A stretch of DNA of 64,000 nucleotides, from positions 57,153 through 121,152 of the forward strand of contig NZ_KE557273.1 in assembly GCF_000442255.1 (NCBI RefSeq), given 5' to 3'. Shown piece by piece: positions 52,928 to 61,124 of this stretch. This DNA comes from Salipiger mucosus DSM 16094. GTDB lineage: Bacteria; Pseudomonadota; Alphaproteobacteria; Rhodobacterales; Rhodobacteraceae. The stretch's first letter is position 1; each line of letters begins with the position of its first letter. Under the pieces are notes generated by a model, which was not told the origin of the DNA, ran no database searches, and saw only the letters and a list, made by a program, of their open reading frames with translations. The position numbers and the translations under genes were made by a program.

Positions 52928-55423
52928 ATGACAGATCGAACACCCACCCCCGGCGCGCGCGTGCTGACGGCGCTTCTGGCCTCGACCACGCTGACGATGA
53001 CGCCGCTGGCGCTTGCCCCGGCCTTCGCGCAGGACAGCGGGACCGACACGCAGACCGAGCTTGCCCCCGAGAGCGAGACGGAGGCGGCGCAGGACGACGA
53101 GGCCGCGCCGGAGGCCGAGGCTGAGCCGGAGGCCGAGGCTGAGACTGACGCCGAGACCGAGGCTGAAGGCGACACGGAAACCGGGACGGAGGCTGACGCC
53201 GACGCCGAGACGGCTTCCGAGACCGACGCCGAGGCGACCGCGGAGACGGACACGGACACCGAGGCGGCGAGCGACGCGGAGTCGACCACGGACGGTGAGG
53301 CGACGGCCGACACCGAGACGACCTCCGAGACCGACACTGCCGAGGACACCGACGCGCCCGCGGACCAGAGCGAGACCGGGACGGCGGAAACGGCCGCGAC
53401 CGAGGCCGGCAGCGAGACCGCGTCGGGCGAAGACGCCGGGGAGCAGGTTGCCGAAGAGGAGACGGGCCCCGAGAGCGCGCCCTTTTCCGCTGCCGAGATG
53501 CCGCAGGTGGGCGCCGACTGGCCGTTCTACGGCGGCGGGCCGGATGCGCAGCGCTACACGCCGCTCGACCAGATCACGCCGGAGAACGTGGGCGGGCTCG
53601 AGCGGGCCTTCGTCTACCACACCGGCGACATGCCGACCGGCTCGGCCGAGGGCAAGTATTCGCCCGAATCGACGCCGGTGAAGGTGGGCGACGACCTGTT
53701 GATGTGCTCGGCGATGAACATCCTGATCTCGATCGACGCGGCCACCGGCGAGGAGAACTGGCGCTACGACCCCGAGGTGCCGAACGAGGCGATCCCCTAC
53801 GGTGCGTCGTGCCGGGGCGTGGCGGTCTGGACCGACCCGCAGAAGGCCGAGGACGAGGCCTGCAAGACGACGCTGATGGAAGGCACCATCGACGCGCGGC
53901 TGATCGCCGTCGACGCCGCTACCGGCGAGCCCTGCGCCGACTTCGGCGAGGGCGGGCAGGTCGACCTCTGGGACGGCATCGGCGAGAAGGTGCCCGGCTG
54001 GTACGCCGTGACCGCGCCGCCGACGATCGTGCGCGGCGTCGCCGTGACGGGTGCGCAGGTCAAGGACGGACAGGCCGAGGATGCGCCCTCGGGCGTGATT
54101 CGCGGCTATGACGCCCGCACCGGCGAGCTGGTCTGGGCCTGGGATCTGGCCGCGCCGGACGAGATGCGCGACGGCCCGCCCGAGGGCGAGGTCTATACCC
54201 GCGGCACGCCGAACGTCTGGGCGACGGCGCTGGCGGACGAGGAACTGGGCTATGTCTACCTGCCGCTGGGCAACTCCTCGGTGGACTACTACGGCTCGAA
54301 CCGCTCGGAGGTGGAGAACGAGTACGCGACCAGCCTCGTCGCGCTCGACGCCACGACCGGCGAGGAGGCCTGGAAGTTCCAGACCGTGCGCAACGACGTC
54401 TGGGACTATGACCTCGGCTCGCAGCCGACGCTGCTGGACTACCAGGGCACGCCCGCGGTGCTGCTGCCCTCGAAGCAGGGGGATATCTACATCCTCGACC
54501 GCGAGACCGGCGAGCCGCTGACCCCTGTGGGCGAGATCACCGACCTGCCGCAGGGCGATATCGAGCCGGACTACGTGGCCGACAGCCAGCCGGTCTCGGA
54601 GTGGCACACGCTGCGCAAGGACCCGCTGACCGAGAAGGACATGTGGGGCTTTACCCCGATCGACCAGCTGTGGTGCCGGATCAAGTTCCGCCAGGCCAAC
54701 TACGAAGGCTACCTGACGCCGCCCTCGACGGAGCCCTACATCCAGTATCCCGGCTACAACGGCGGGTCCGACTGGGGCTCGGTGGCGGTCGACCCGGAGC
54801 GCGGGCTGATCATCGCCAACTACAACGACATCCCCAACTACAACTACCTCGTCCCGCGCGAGGAGGCCGACGCGAAGGGCTGGAAGTCCATCGAGCAGCG
54901 CCAGGAGGCCGACAATGGCGGCGGTGACGGCGGCGGCGCCGAGGGCGCGGGCGACCCGCAGATCGGCGCGCCCTATGCCATCCAGGTCAACGCCGGCTGG
55001 CGCTCGGGGCTGACGGGGATGCCCTGCACGAACCCGCCCTACGGCGGCATCCGGGCCATCGACATCGAGACGGGCGAGACCGTCTGGGACCAGCCCATCG
55101 GCACGGCGCGGCGGAACGGACCCTTCGGCATCCCCTCGATGCTGCCGATGAAGATCGGCACGCCGAACAACGGCGGCTCGGTCATCACGGCCGGGGGCCT
55201 GATCTTCATCGGGGCCGCGACGGACAACCTGTTCCGCGCCATCGACATGGAGACCGGCGAGACCCTGTGGTCGGACGTGCTGCCGGCCGGCGGCCAGGCG
55301 AACCCCATCGCCTACGAGGTCGACGGCGAGCAATACGTGCTGATCGCGCCCGGCGGGCACCACTTCATGGAGACCGGCGTCAGCGATGCCGTGATCGCCT
55401 ACAAGCTGCCCGCGCAGGACTGA
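52928..55423 (+). CDS. PQQ-dependent membrane-bound dehydrogenase (glucose/quinate/shikimate family) with long acidic linker
   Basis: An 831-residue quinoprotein. After a Sec signal peptide (1-35, ending AFAQ) comes a disordered linker at about 36-190 made almost only of Glu, Asp, Thr, Ala, Ser and Gly. The eight-bladed PQQ propeller starts at DWPFYGGGPDAQRY and shows blade motifs such as ARTGELVWAWDL and DWGSVAVDPERG. GDH-type blocks also appear (PTLLDYQGTPAVLLPSKQGD, GGSVITAGGLIFIGAATDN). The sugar or polyol substrate in the periplasm is unknown. Another Gly/Asp-rich insertion lies near residues 660-675. Confidence 0.9.
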   Translation: MTDRTPTPGARVLTALLASTTLTMTPLALAPAFAQDSGTDTQTELAPESETEAAQDDEAAPEAEAEPEAEAETDAETEAEGDTETGTEADADAETASETDAEATAETDTDTEAASDAESTTDGEATADTETTSETDTAEDTDAPADQSETGTAETAATEAGSETASGEDAGEQVAEEETGPESAPFSAAEMPQVGADWPFYGGGPDAQRYTPLDQITPENVGGLERAFVYHTGDMPTGSAEGKYSPESTPVKVGDDLLMCSAMNILISIDAATGEENWRYDPEVPNEAIPYGASCRGVAVWTDPQKAEDEACKTTLMEGTIDARLIAVDAATGEPCADFGEGGQVDLWDGIGEKVPGWYAVTAPPTIVRGVAVTGAQVKDGQAEDAPSGVIRGYDARTGELVWAWDLAAPDEMRDGPPEGEVYTRGTPNVWATALADEELGYVYLPLGNSSVDYYGSNRSEVENEYATSLVALDATTGEEAWKFQTVRNDVWDYDLGSQPTLLDYQGTPAVLLPSKQGDIYILDRETGEPLTPVGEITDLPQGDIEPDYVADSQPVSEWHTLRKDPLTEKDMWGFTPIDQLWCRIKFRQANYEGYLTPPSTEPYIQYPGYNGGSDWGSVAVDPERGLIIANYNDIPNYNYLVPREEADAKGWKSIEQRQEADNGGGDGGGAEGAGDPQIGAPYAIQVNAGWRSGLTGMPCTNPPYGGIRAIDIETGETVWDQPIGTARRNGPFGIPSMLPMKIGTPNNGGSVITAGGLIFIGAATDNLFRAIDMETGETLWSDVLPAGGQANPIAYEVDGEQYVLIAPGGHHFMETGVSDAVIAYKLPAQD

Positions 55424-55447
55424 ACTGCGGCGCATGACGCGCCCGAG

Positions 55448-55476
55448 GGCCGCCCCCGACCGGGGGCGGCCTTTTA
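55448..55476 (+). terminator. Terminator of the PQQ dehydrogenase gene
   Basis: GGCCGCCCCC (55448-55457) pairs with GGGGGCGGCC (55462-55471), followed by TTTT. Bases 55477-55690 beyond it have lower G+C and no feature I can name. Confidence 0.75.
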
Positions 55477-55696
55477 CGTATATGCCGGACTGCAAGGCTG
55501 AAGCTGCAGCTCCCGCAGAGTGTTATCGTTTCGACGCAGTCGGAGGTTTCCGCGACGGTGACGTCGTTCCCCGAACGCCGGTTGTGCGGACGACGCGGGC
55601 ATTGATCCGCTCCGAGACATCGGTAGGCTGTCGTGGCCATCCATATGCCAGCCAGCCTTTGCGCGCCAGCGTCACGTCCTGTCCTCGGAGGGTGAC

Positions 55697-55924
55697 ATGC
55701 GCCGCGAAAAGCTGCGAAAACTGAAGGGCCCGGCCCTGACGGGCGTCACGCAAGCCGCTGTCATTATTGCAATGCCGTTCCTTCTTCCGGTTCCGGAACG
55801 ATACCCTGGGAGTGGCGAGACGAGCTCCGCGGTCAGCTGGTGGGGAGTGAGCCTGGTCTGGATCTGTACGGCCGTGGTCATCGGGGCGCTGCACTACGCG
55901 AGGGACGTCCGAGACCGTTCGTAA
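55697..55924 (+). CDS. Small two-helix membrane protein, hypothetical
   Basis: A 75-residue product with a basic N-terminus (MRREKLRKLKG) and two hydrophobic segments (about 13-31 and 46-67). GGAGGG five bases before ATG 55697 supports translation. I do not recognise a family. It stands alone between the PQQ dehydrogenase terminator and a convergent GntR gene. Its G+C is lower than that of its neighbours. Confidence 0.45.
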   Translation: MRREKLRKLKGPALTGVTQAAVIIAMPFLLPVPERYPGSGETSSAVSWWGVSLVWICTAVVIGALHYARDVRDRS

Positions 55925-56045
55925 TTCAGGGTGGAAGCGGTCATTGCCGCTTTGTCCGCGCGCCCGGATCGATGACACGTTCGGGAAACGGCCCGGCCGG
56001 GAGAGGCCCTTTCCGTGTCCGAAGGGTCGATGGGCTCCACGCTCG

Positions 56046-56084
56046 ATCCCCCATCCCGGCTGCCCCGGTGGGGGAGGGAGGCGG
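56046..56084 (+). repeat. Intergenic repeat family C, copy 2
   Basis: ATCCCCCATCCCGGCTGCCC followed by CGGTGGGGGAGGGAGGCGG, a GC hairpin next to the 3' end of the GntR gene. Related to 18466 and 60164. Confidence 0.55.
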
Positions 56085-56086
56085 CG

Positions 56087-56857
56087 TCAGGTCCGGCCGG
56101 TCACGCGCTCGAAACGCTGGCGGGCGATGTCCTCGTTGCGCTCGGCCTTGCGGTCGGCGGCGAGCGCGGCGCCCACGTAGTCGAGATGCGCCTCGACCGC
56201 CCGGCGCGCCCCGGCGCCGTCGCGGGCCTGCAGCGCCTCGTTGATGGCGCGATGCTGCTCGAGCAGCGCCTCGCGCGTGGTGCGCTGCTTGAACATGACC
56301 GAGCGGTTGTAGAACACGCCCTCGCGCAGGAGCTGATACATCGAGCGCATCATGTGGAGCATGATGACGTTGTGGCTGGCCTCGATGATGGCGAGGTGGA
56401 AGTCGGCGTCGAGCCGCGCCTCGTCGGCGGGATTGCGGCGCTGGTGGGCGGCCTCCATCTGCGCGAAGAGCTGGCCGATGACCTTGAGGTCGGTCTCGGT
56501 GCCGTGTTCGGCGGCCCGCTCGGCGGCGAGGCCCTCCATGTCGCGGCGGAAGCTGAGGTAGTCGAAGACCGCCTCGTCGTGGGTCGCGAAGAGCTGAATC
56601 AGCGTGTCCGAGAAGGCCGAGCCCAGCACGTCGGTCACGAAGATGCCGGCGCCGGCGCGGCTTTCAAGCAGCCCGCGCGACTGCAGGTCGGCCACCGCCT
56701 CGCGCAGGCTGGGGCGCGAGACACCGAGCCGTTCGGCCAGTTCGCGCTCGGCCGGGAGGCGCTCGCCCGGGCGCAGGATGCCGCGCAGGATCAGCTCCTC
56801 GATCTGGCGGACGACGGCCGAGGCGAGTTTCTCGGATTGCACGGGGCGGAAGGGCAT
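56087..56857 (-). CDS. GntR/FadR-family (FCD domain) transcriptional regulator
   Basis: A 256-residue regulator. The N-terminal winged helix (about 8-75) has IEELILRGILRPGERLPAERELAERLGVSRPSLREAVADL (residues 20-60, split here). The all-helical FCD effector domain has the metal/ligand residues in DADFHLAIIEASHN and EQHRAINEALQARD. It resembles PdhR/LldR/GlcC types that sense small organic acids. ATG 56857 was chosen; codons further upstream are poor. A GGTCA-type dyad lies 27-43 bases before the start and suggests self-repression. No target operon is adjacent. Confidence 0.9.
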   Translation of the reverse strand: MPFRPVQSEKLASAVVRQIEELILRGILRPGERLPAERELAERLGVSRPSLREAVADLQSRGLLESRAGAGIFVTDVLGSAFSDTLIQLFATHDEAVFDYLSFRRDMEGLAAERAAEHGTETDLKVIGQLFAQMEAAHQRRNPADEARLDADFHLAIIEASHNVIMLHMMRSMYQLLREGVFYNRSVMFKQRTTREALLEQHRAINEALQARDGAGARRAVEAHLDYVGAALAADRKAERNEDIARQRFERVTGRT

Positions 56858-56883
56858 GGACGGGACTCGGATGCGCGGGAATT

Positions 56884-56900
56884 GGTCAGATGATATGACC
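56884..56900 (-). promoter_or_regulatory. FadR-type operator before the GntR gene
   Basis: GGTCAGAT-G-ATATGACC is a dyad matching at 7 of 8 positions per arm, the spacing and half-site (GGTCA/TGACC) of FadR-subfamily GntR regulators. Confidence 0.6.
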
Positions 56901-56936
56901 GCAGCGCGCCCCTGCGCAAGGGCGCCCGCCGGGCGA

Positions 56937-57400
56937 CTACCAGCGGGTGAGCGCGTCCTCGTCCGAATCCTTTGCCGCAACCCAGCCGGTCTCGCCCGTC
57001 TTGCCGTGTTCCTTCTTCCAGAAGGGGGCGCGGGACTTGAGGTAGTCCATCAGGTATTCGGCCGCCGCGAAGGCGTCGCCGCGGTGGGGGCGGCGGTGGC
57101 GACCATCATGATGCGCTCGCCCGGGGCCATGCGGCCGTAGCGGTGGATCACCAGCACCTCGCCCAGCGACCAGCGTGCCTGGGCCTCGGCGGCGATGCCT
57201 TCGAGCGCGCGCTCGGTCATGCCGGGGTAGTGCTCGATCTCCATGGCGTCGAGCGTGCCGGTGTCGTCGCGCACCATGCCGGCGAAGGTCACCACGGCGC
57301 CCATGTCGGTGCGGCCCTCGGCGAAGGCGGCGCATTCGGCGCCGAAGTCGAAGGGGGCCTCCTGCACGACGACGCGGAGGCCGGTGGCCGGCGCGCTCAT
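56937..57400 (-). pseudogene. moaE: Molybdopterin synthase catalytic subunit MoaE, frameshifted in a G/C run
   Basis: The first part (57400 to about 57095) reads as MoaE: RVVVQEAPFDFGAE, GAVVTFAGMVRD, LDAMEIEHYPGMTERAL and VLVIHRYGRMAPGE. It then leaves the frame at a run of five G (57086-57090 on the plus strand). The rest is in another frame: HRGDAFAAAEYLMDYLKSRA and PFWKKE, with the catalytic lysines, ending at 56937. With one more base in that run it would be a full ~154-residue MoaE, which transfers sulfur to precursor Z. Operon with moaD. A reading error is more likely than decay. Confidence 0.85.
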
Positions 57401-57401
57401 C

Positions 57402-57650
57402 TCAGCCTCCGGTCATCGGCGGGAAGAAGGCCACCTCGCGGGCATTGGCGAGGGGCGCGTCGAAATCGGTGAGTTCCTGGTCGACGGCGACGCGCAGGGC
57501 CGAGAGGTCGGCGAAGGCGGCCTCGTAGCGCTCTTCGCGGGCGCGCAGCTCGGCGACGAGGTCGGCCACGGTGGCGGCCCCCGTCTCGATCCGTTCCTTG
57601 GGCAGGCCGATCCGCTCGCGGACCCAGGCGAAGTAGAGCACGTCGATCAT
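57402..57650 (-). CDS. moaD: Molybdopterin synthase sulfur carrier subunit MoaD
   Basis: An 82-residue ubiquitin-fold protein ending in MTGG, the double glycine that is thiocarboxylated. The start IDVLYFAWVRERIGLPKERI and the block VDQELTDFDAPLANAREVAFFPP are typical. Its stop is one base before the moaE start region, and its own ATG overlaps the pgsA stop (ATGA). The arrangement pgsA-moaD-moaE is common in Rhodobacteraceae. Confidence 0.94.
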   Translation of the reverse strand: MIDVLYFAWVRERIGLPKERIETGAATVADLVAELRAREERYEAAFADLSALRVAVDQELTDFDAPLANAREVAFFPPMTGG

Positions 57651-58312
57651 CTCTCCTCCCGTAGCAGCGGCAGCGCCTTGACGAAATAGTCCCAGCCGGT
57701 GATCAGCGTCAGCGCCGCAGCCACCCAGAGCAGGGTGAGGCCGATGTGGCCCGCCCATGTCATGCCGGCCTCCTTCCAGCGCAGGCCGTGGGTGTCCTCG
57801 GCCCGGCCCGACAGGATGTCGCTGACCGCCTGCGGGGTGAGCGGGTCGGCGGAGACGGCGAGGTAGTGCTCGAAGACGCCCTGCGCGAAGAGCACGGCAA
57901 TGGCGACCATCTGCAGCGTGGTCTTCCATTTGGCGAGCTTCGTGACCTTGAGGGTGCCGGCCACGTCGCCGAGAAACTCGCGCAGGCCCGAGACGAAGAC
58001 CTCGCGGAAGAGGATGAAGGTCGCCGGCAGCACCAGCCAGGGCGACATCGAGGAGTAGCCGACGATCACCATGAGGGCGATCACCACCATCGCCTTGTCG
58101 GCGATGGGGTCGAGCATGGCGCCCATCTTGGATTCCAGCGCCCAGGTGCGGGCGATGTAGCCGTCGAACCAGTCGGTCACCGCGGCGCCCACGAAGAGCA
58201 GCAGCGCGAACCAGTCCGCCAGCGGGCGGGAGAAATAGAGGAACATCACCGCCAGGCCGGGGGCGGCCACGAGGCGGAGCACGGTGAGCGAATTTGGAAG
58301 GGTCCAGCGCAT
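57647..58312 (-). CDS. pgsA: CDP-diacylglycerol-glycerol-3-phosphate 3-phosphatidyltransferase PgsA
   Basis: A 221-residue membrane enzyme making phosphatidylglycerol phosphate, the first committed step of phosphatidylglycerol synthesis. The CDP-alcohol phosphotransferase signature is complete in DWFDGYIARTWALESKMGA and MLDPIADK. Six membrane segments are predicted. The N-terminus RWTLPNSLTVLRLVAAPGL is typical. It is the first gene of the pgsA-moaD-moaE unit. Confidence 0.95.
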   Translation of the reverse strand: MRWTLPNSLTVLRLVAAPGLAVMFLYFSRPLADWFALLLFVGAAVTDWFDGYIARTWALESKMGAMLDPIADKAMVVIALMVIVGYSSMSPWLVLPATFILFREVFVSGLREFLGDVAGTLKVTKLAKWKTTLQMVAIAVLFAQGVFEHYLAVSADPLTPQAVSDILSGRAEDTHGLRWKEAGMTWAGHIGLTLLWVAAALTLITGWDYFVKALPLLREER

Positions 58313-58356
58313 GCCCCGTGACTTAGCGCGCTTTGGGGGGCGGGGAAGGCGCGGCG

Positions 58357-59091
58357 TCACTCCGTTTCGGCTGCGCGGGCCAGCCGGGTGACGAATTGCG
58401 CGCGCGCGGCGGGCAGGGGGCGGTCTCGCAGGTCGGTTGCGAGGCGGTTTTCCATGAAATGACCCGTCGTGCGCAGGGCGGTCACGATATCGGCATCGGT
58501 GGCGGGGCCCTCGCCCAGCATGACGGGCGGCAGGGGCAGCAGCCGGTCGGCCCAGTCGCCGGCGCCGCTGGCCGTGACCGCGCGGCCGGTGCGCGGCGAG
58601 ACATGGGTCAGCCCGTCGTTCGCCCCGGTGACGGCGCAGGCCGAGAGGTCGAGCCCGAAGCCCATCTCGTCGAGCAGGGCCATCTCCCAGCGCAGGTAGG
58701 CCAGAGGCCAGAGGTCGGCCTGCCCCAGCAGGTCGAGCAGCGCCTCCGTCCGGCGGTAGAGCGCGGGGTGCGATTCGCGCTCGGGCAGGCAGAAGGAGAG
58801 CAGCGAGGTCACCGTGTTGAGCCCCGCGAGCGAAAGCGGATCGCCCATCGCGACCGCGGCGCGCGAGCGCTGCGGCTCGGCGGTGTAGTGGCCCATGTGG
58901 TCCTCGAGCCGCGCGCGCCATGCGAGGTCGAGCTGCGCGCCCGGCTGCAGCGTGGGCGCCACCCGGCGCGAGGCGCCGCCGCGCAGCACGCCCATGTGGC
59001 GGCCGTGCTCGGCGGTGAAAACCTCGAGGATGGCCGCGCTTTCGCCGTGACGGCGTGCGCTGAGAAGGATGCCGGTGTCGCGCCAGTCCAT
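58357..59091 (-). CDS. recO: DNA repair protein RecO
   Basis: A 244-residue RecO. The OB-fold N-terminus [20 protein letters not shown] is followed by [10 protein letters not shown] and the helical region [17 protein letters not shown]. RecO loads RecA at gaps with RecR. It usually lies after era in alphaproteobacteria; here a DUF1491 gene and a plus-strand membrane protein gene intervene. It ends 45 bases before pgsA. Confidence 0.93.
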   Translation of the reverse strand: MDWRDTGILLSARRHGESAAILEVFTAEHGRHMGVLRGGASRRVAPTLQPGAQLDLAWRARLEDHMGHYTAEPQRSRAAVAMGDPLSLAGLNTVTSLLSFCLPERESHPALYRRTEALLDLLGQADLWPLAYLRWEMALLDEMGFGLDLSACAVTGANDGLTHVSPRTGRAVTASGAGDWADRLLPLPPVMLGEGPATDADIVTALRTTGHFMENRLATDLRDRPLPAARAQFVTRLARAAETE

Positions 59092-59145
59092 GGGGCTTTA
59101 TCGGCCGGCTTGTGCGGCGGGGCAAGCGGGGGCATCCTTTGGACC

Positions 59146-59751
59146 ATGTCCGCCCGCACGCGCCTTTTCGCCACGCTGATCGCTGCCCTAGCGCTCGCCG
59201 CGCTCGCGGCGCAGGCGGTGGTGACGGCGCGGGAAAATCCGGCGTTCACGCCGCCCGAGGTGCTGTGGCGGCTGGTGCGCTACTTCACGATCCTGACCAA
59301 CGCGCTGGTGGCGGGCACCTTCGGCTGGATGGCCGCGCGCGGGCGCATGGCGGGCCGGGCCTGGCTGGGCGGGCTGGCGCTCTGGATCGGGATCGTGGCG
59401 GTGGTCTATCACCTGCTTCTGGCGCGCGAGCTTTCGGGGCTGGCGGCGCTGGCCGACGCGGGGCTGCACACGGTGGTGCCGCTGCTGGTGGTGGGCTTCT
59501 GGCTGGCGGCCGCGCCCAAGCGGGGGCTGGCGCTGCGCGACGCGGGACTCTGGCTGCTCTGGCCGCTGGTCTACGTGGGCTACGCGCTGCTGCGCGGGCA
59601 GGGGGAGGGGGTCTATCCCTATTTCTTCGTGGACCCGGGCGAGATCGGCTGGGCCGGGGTGGCCCGCTGGTCGGGGATCCTCTGCCTCGGGTTCTTCACC
59701 GCGGGCGCGGCGCAGGTGGGCCTGGCGCGGATCTGGCCGCGCGGGCGCTGA
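59146..59751 (+). CDS. Pr6Pr-type six-helix membrane protein
   Basis: A 201-residue membrane protein with six hydrophobic segments. The block VRYFTILTNALVAGTFGW and the HTVVPLLVVGFWL/WPLVYVGYALLRG segments match the Pr6Pr (FAR-17a/AIG1-like) family. Eukaryotic relatives are androgen-induced hydrolases of fatty-acid esters; bacterial function is unknown. It stands alone on the plus strand within the minus-strand ribosome/cell-division block. Confidence 0.8.
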   Translation: MSARTRLFATLIAALALAALAAQAVVTARENPAFTPPEVLWRLVRYFTILTNALVAGTFGWMAARGRMAGRAWLGGLALWIGIVAVVYHLLLARELSGLAALADAGLHTVVPLLVVGFWLAAAPKRGLALRDAGLWLLWPLVYVGYALLRGQGEGVYPYFFVDPGEIGWAGVARWSGILCLGFFTAGAAQVGLARIWPRGR

Positions 59752-59769
59752 GGCCTGCCGGGGCGTCTG

Positions 59770-59792
59770 CAATTTCCTTGGCAAGAAAATTG
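59770..59792. repeat. Intergenic repeat family B, copy 3
   Basis: CAATTTCCTTG pairs with CAAGAAAATTG (one mismatch). It lies between the convergent Pr6Pr and DUF1491 genes. Confidence 0.65.
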
Positions 59793-59809
59793 GGGCCCGG
59801 CCGCCGGTG

Positions 59810-60139
59810 TCAGGCGAGGCCTTCCTCGTCGAGCAGGTGGCGGCCCTGCCGGTCCTCGACCTCGATCACCCAGAGATCGGGGTCGAAGCTGCGCTGTTTC
59901 GCGATGGAGGCGTCGACCTCGGGCTCGGGACCGGCGGTGAGCTCGGTCCAGTGGCGGTCTCCGGTCGACAGATCGAAGCCCCGGGTGAAGGCGCGGGCCT
60001 GCCCGTCCAGCGTGGCGAGCTTCACCAGCACCGCGCCGGCGGTGTCGTCGCCGTGGGCGATGACATAGGCCGGGATCATCGCGAAGTTCAGCCGGGCAAG
60101 GTAGGCGTCGACCCAGAACCGCGTGGTCAGGCGGGCCAT
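59810..60139 (-). CDS. DUF1491 family protein
   Basis: A 109-residue protein that fits DUF1491 throughout: RLTTRFWVDAYLARL at the N-terminus, GAVLVKLATLDG in the middle and FDPDLWVIEVEDRQGRHLL at the end. The family is confined largely to alphaproteobacteria and has no known function. It follows era by 76 bases on the same strand, a conserved position that suggests co-transcription. Confidence 0.88.
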   Translation of the reverse strand: MARLTTRFWVDAYLARLNFAMIPAYVIAHGDDTAGAVLVKLATLDGQARAFTRGFDLSTGDRHWTELTAGPEPEVDASIAKQRSFDPDLWVIEVEDRQGRHLLDEEGLA

Positions 60140-60163
60140 GCGGGGCCTGTCTGCGCGGCGTGG

Positions 60164-60201
60164 TGCCCTCCTCCCTCGGGGAGAGCCGGGGTGAGGGGCA
60201 G
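60164..60201 (-). repeat. Intergenic repeat family C, copy 3
   Basis: On the minus strand CCTGCCCCTCACCCCGGCTC followed by TCCCCGAGGGAGGAGGGC, between era and the DUF1491 gene. Related to 18466 and 56046. Confidence 0.6.
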
Positions 60202-60215
60202 GTCAGGCGCGGCGG

Positions 60216-61124
60216 TCATTGGTTCCCGTCGCGGAAGTCGAGACCCATTTCCGAGTAGCGCTCGGATTCGTCCTGCCAGTTCTCGCGCACCTTCACCTGC
60301 AGGAAGAGGTGCACGCGGCGGCCGAGGAACTCCTCGAGCTCCTCGCGGGCGGCCTTGGAGACTGCCTTGACCGTCTCGCCCTTGCGGCCCAGCACGATGC
60401 CCTTGTGGCCGTCGCGGGTGACGTAGATCACCTGGTCGATGCGGGCGCTGCCGTCCTTGCGTTCCTCCCAGCTCTCGGTCTCGACCGTGAGCTGGTAGGG
60501 CAGTTCCTGGTGCAGGCGCAGGGTCAGCTTCTCGCGCGTCATCTCGGCGGCAATCATGCGCATGGGCAGGTCGGCGATCTGGTCCTCGGGGTAGAGCCAG
60601 GGGCCCTCGGGCAGTTCGCCCGCCAGCCACTTGCGCAGATCCTCGACGCCGTGGCCGCGCTCGGCCGAGATGAGGAAGGTCTTGGCAAAGGCGTAGCGGT
60701 CGTTGAGATCCTTGGTCAGGGCCAGCAGGGCGGGCGCCTCGACGCGGTCGATCTTGTTGATCGCCAGCGCCACGGTGCGCCCCTGCGGCAGGTCGGCCAG
60801 CCCCTCGAGGATACGCTCGACGCCTTCGGTCACGCCGCGGTGCGCCTCGACCAGCAGCACGATGATGTCGGCATCGGCCGCCCCGCCCCAGGCCGCGGCG
60901 ACCATTGCGCGGTCGAGCCGGCGGCGCGGCGCGAAGAGCCCGGGCGTGTCGACGAAGACGATCTGGGTCTCGTCCTCGATCGCGACGCCGCGGATGCGGG
61001 CGCGGGTGGTCTGCACCTTGTGGGTGACGATCGACACCTTCGCCCCCACCATGCGGTTGGTGAGGGTGGACTTGCCCGCGTTGGGCTCTCCGATGAGGGC
61101 GACGAATCCGGCGCGTGTGGTCAT
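60216..61124 (-). CDS. era: GTPase Era
   Basis: A 302-residue Era that binds the 3' end of 16S rRNA during 30S assembly. The P-loop is GEPNAGKST (12-20), G3 DTPG, G4 NKID and the KH domain follows at about 205-290 with GIVLGRKGETVKAV. Length and domain order are normal. The ATG overlaps the stop of the EamA transporter gene (ATGA). Confidence 0.97.
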   Translation of the reverse strand: MTTRAGFVALIGEPNAGKSTLTNRMVGAKVSIVTHKVQTTRARIRGVAIEDETQIVFVDTPGLFAPRRRLDRAMVAAAWGGAADADIIVLLVEAHRGVTEGVERILEGLADLPQGRTVALAINKIDRVEAPALLALTKDLNDRYAFAKTFLISAERGHGVEDLRKWLAGELPEGPWLYPEDQIADLPMRMIAAEMTREKLTLRLHQELPYQLTVETESWEERKDGSARIDQVIYVTRDGHKGIVLGRKGETVKAVSKAAREELEEFLGRRVHLFLQVKVRENWQDESERYSEMGLDFRDGNQ

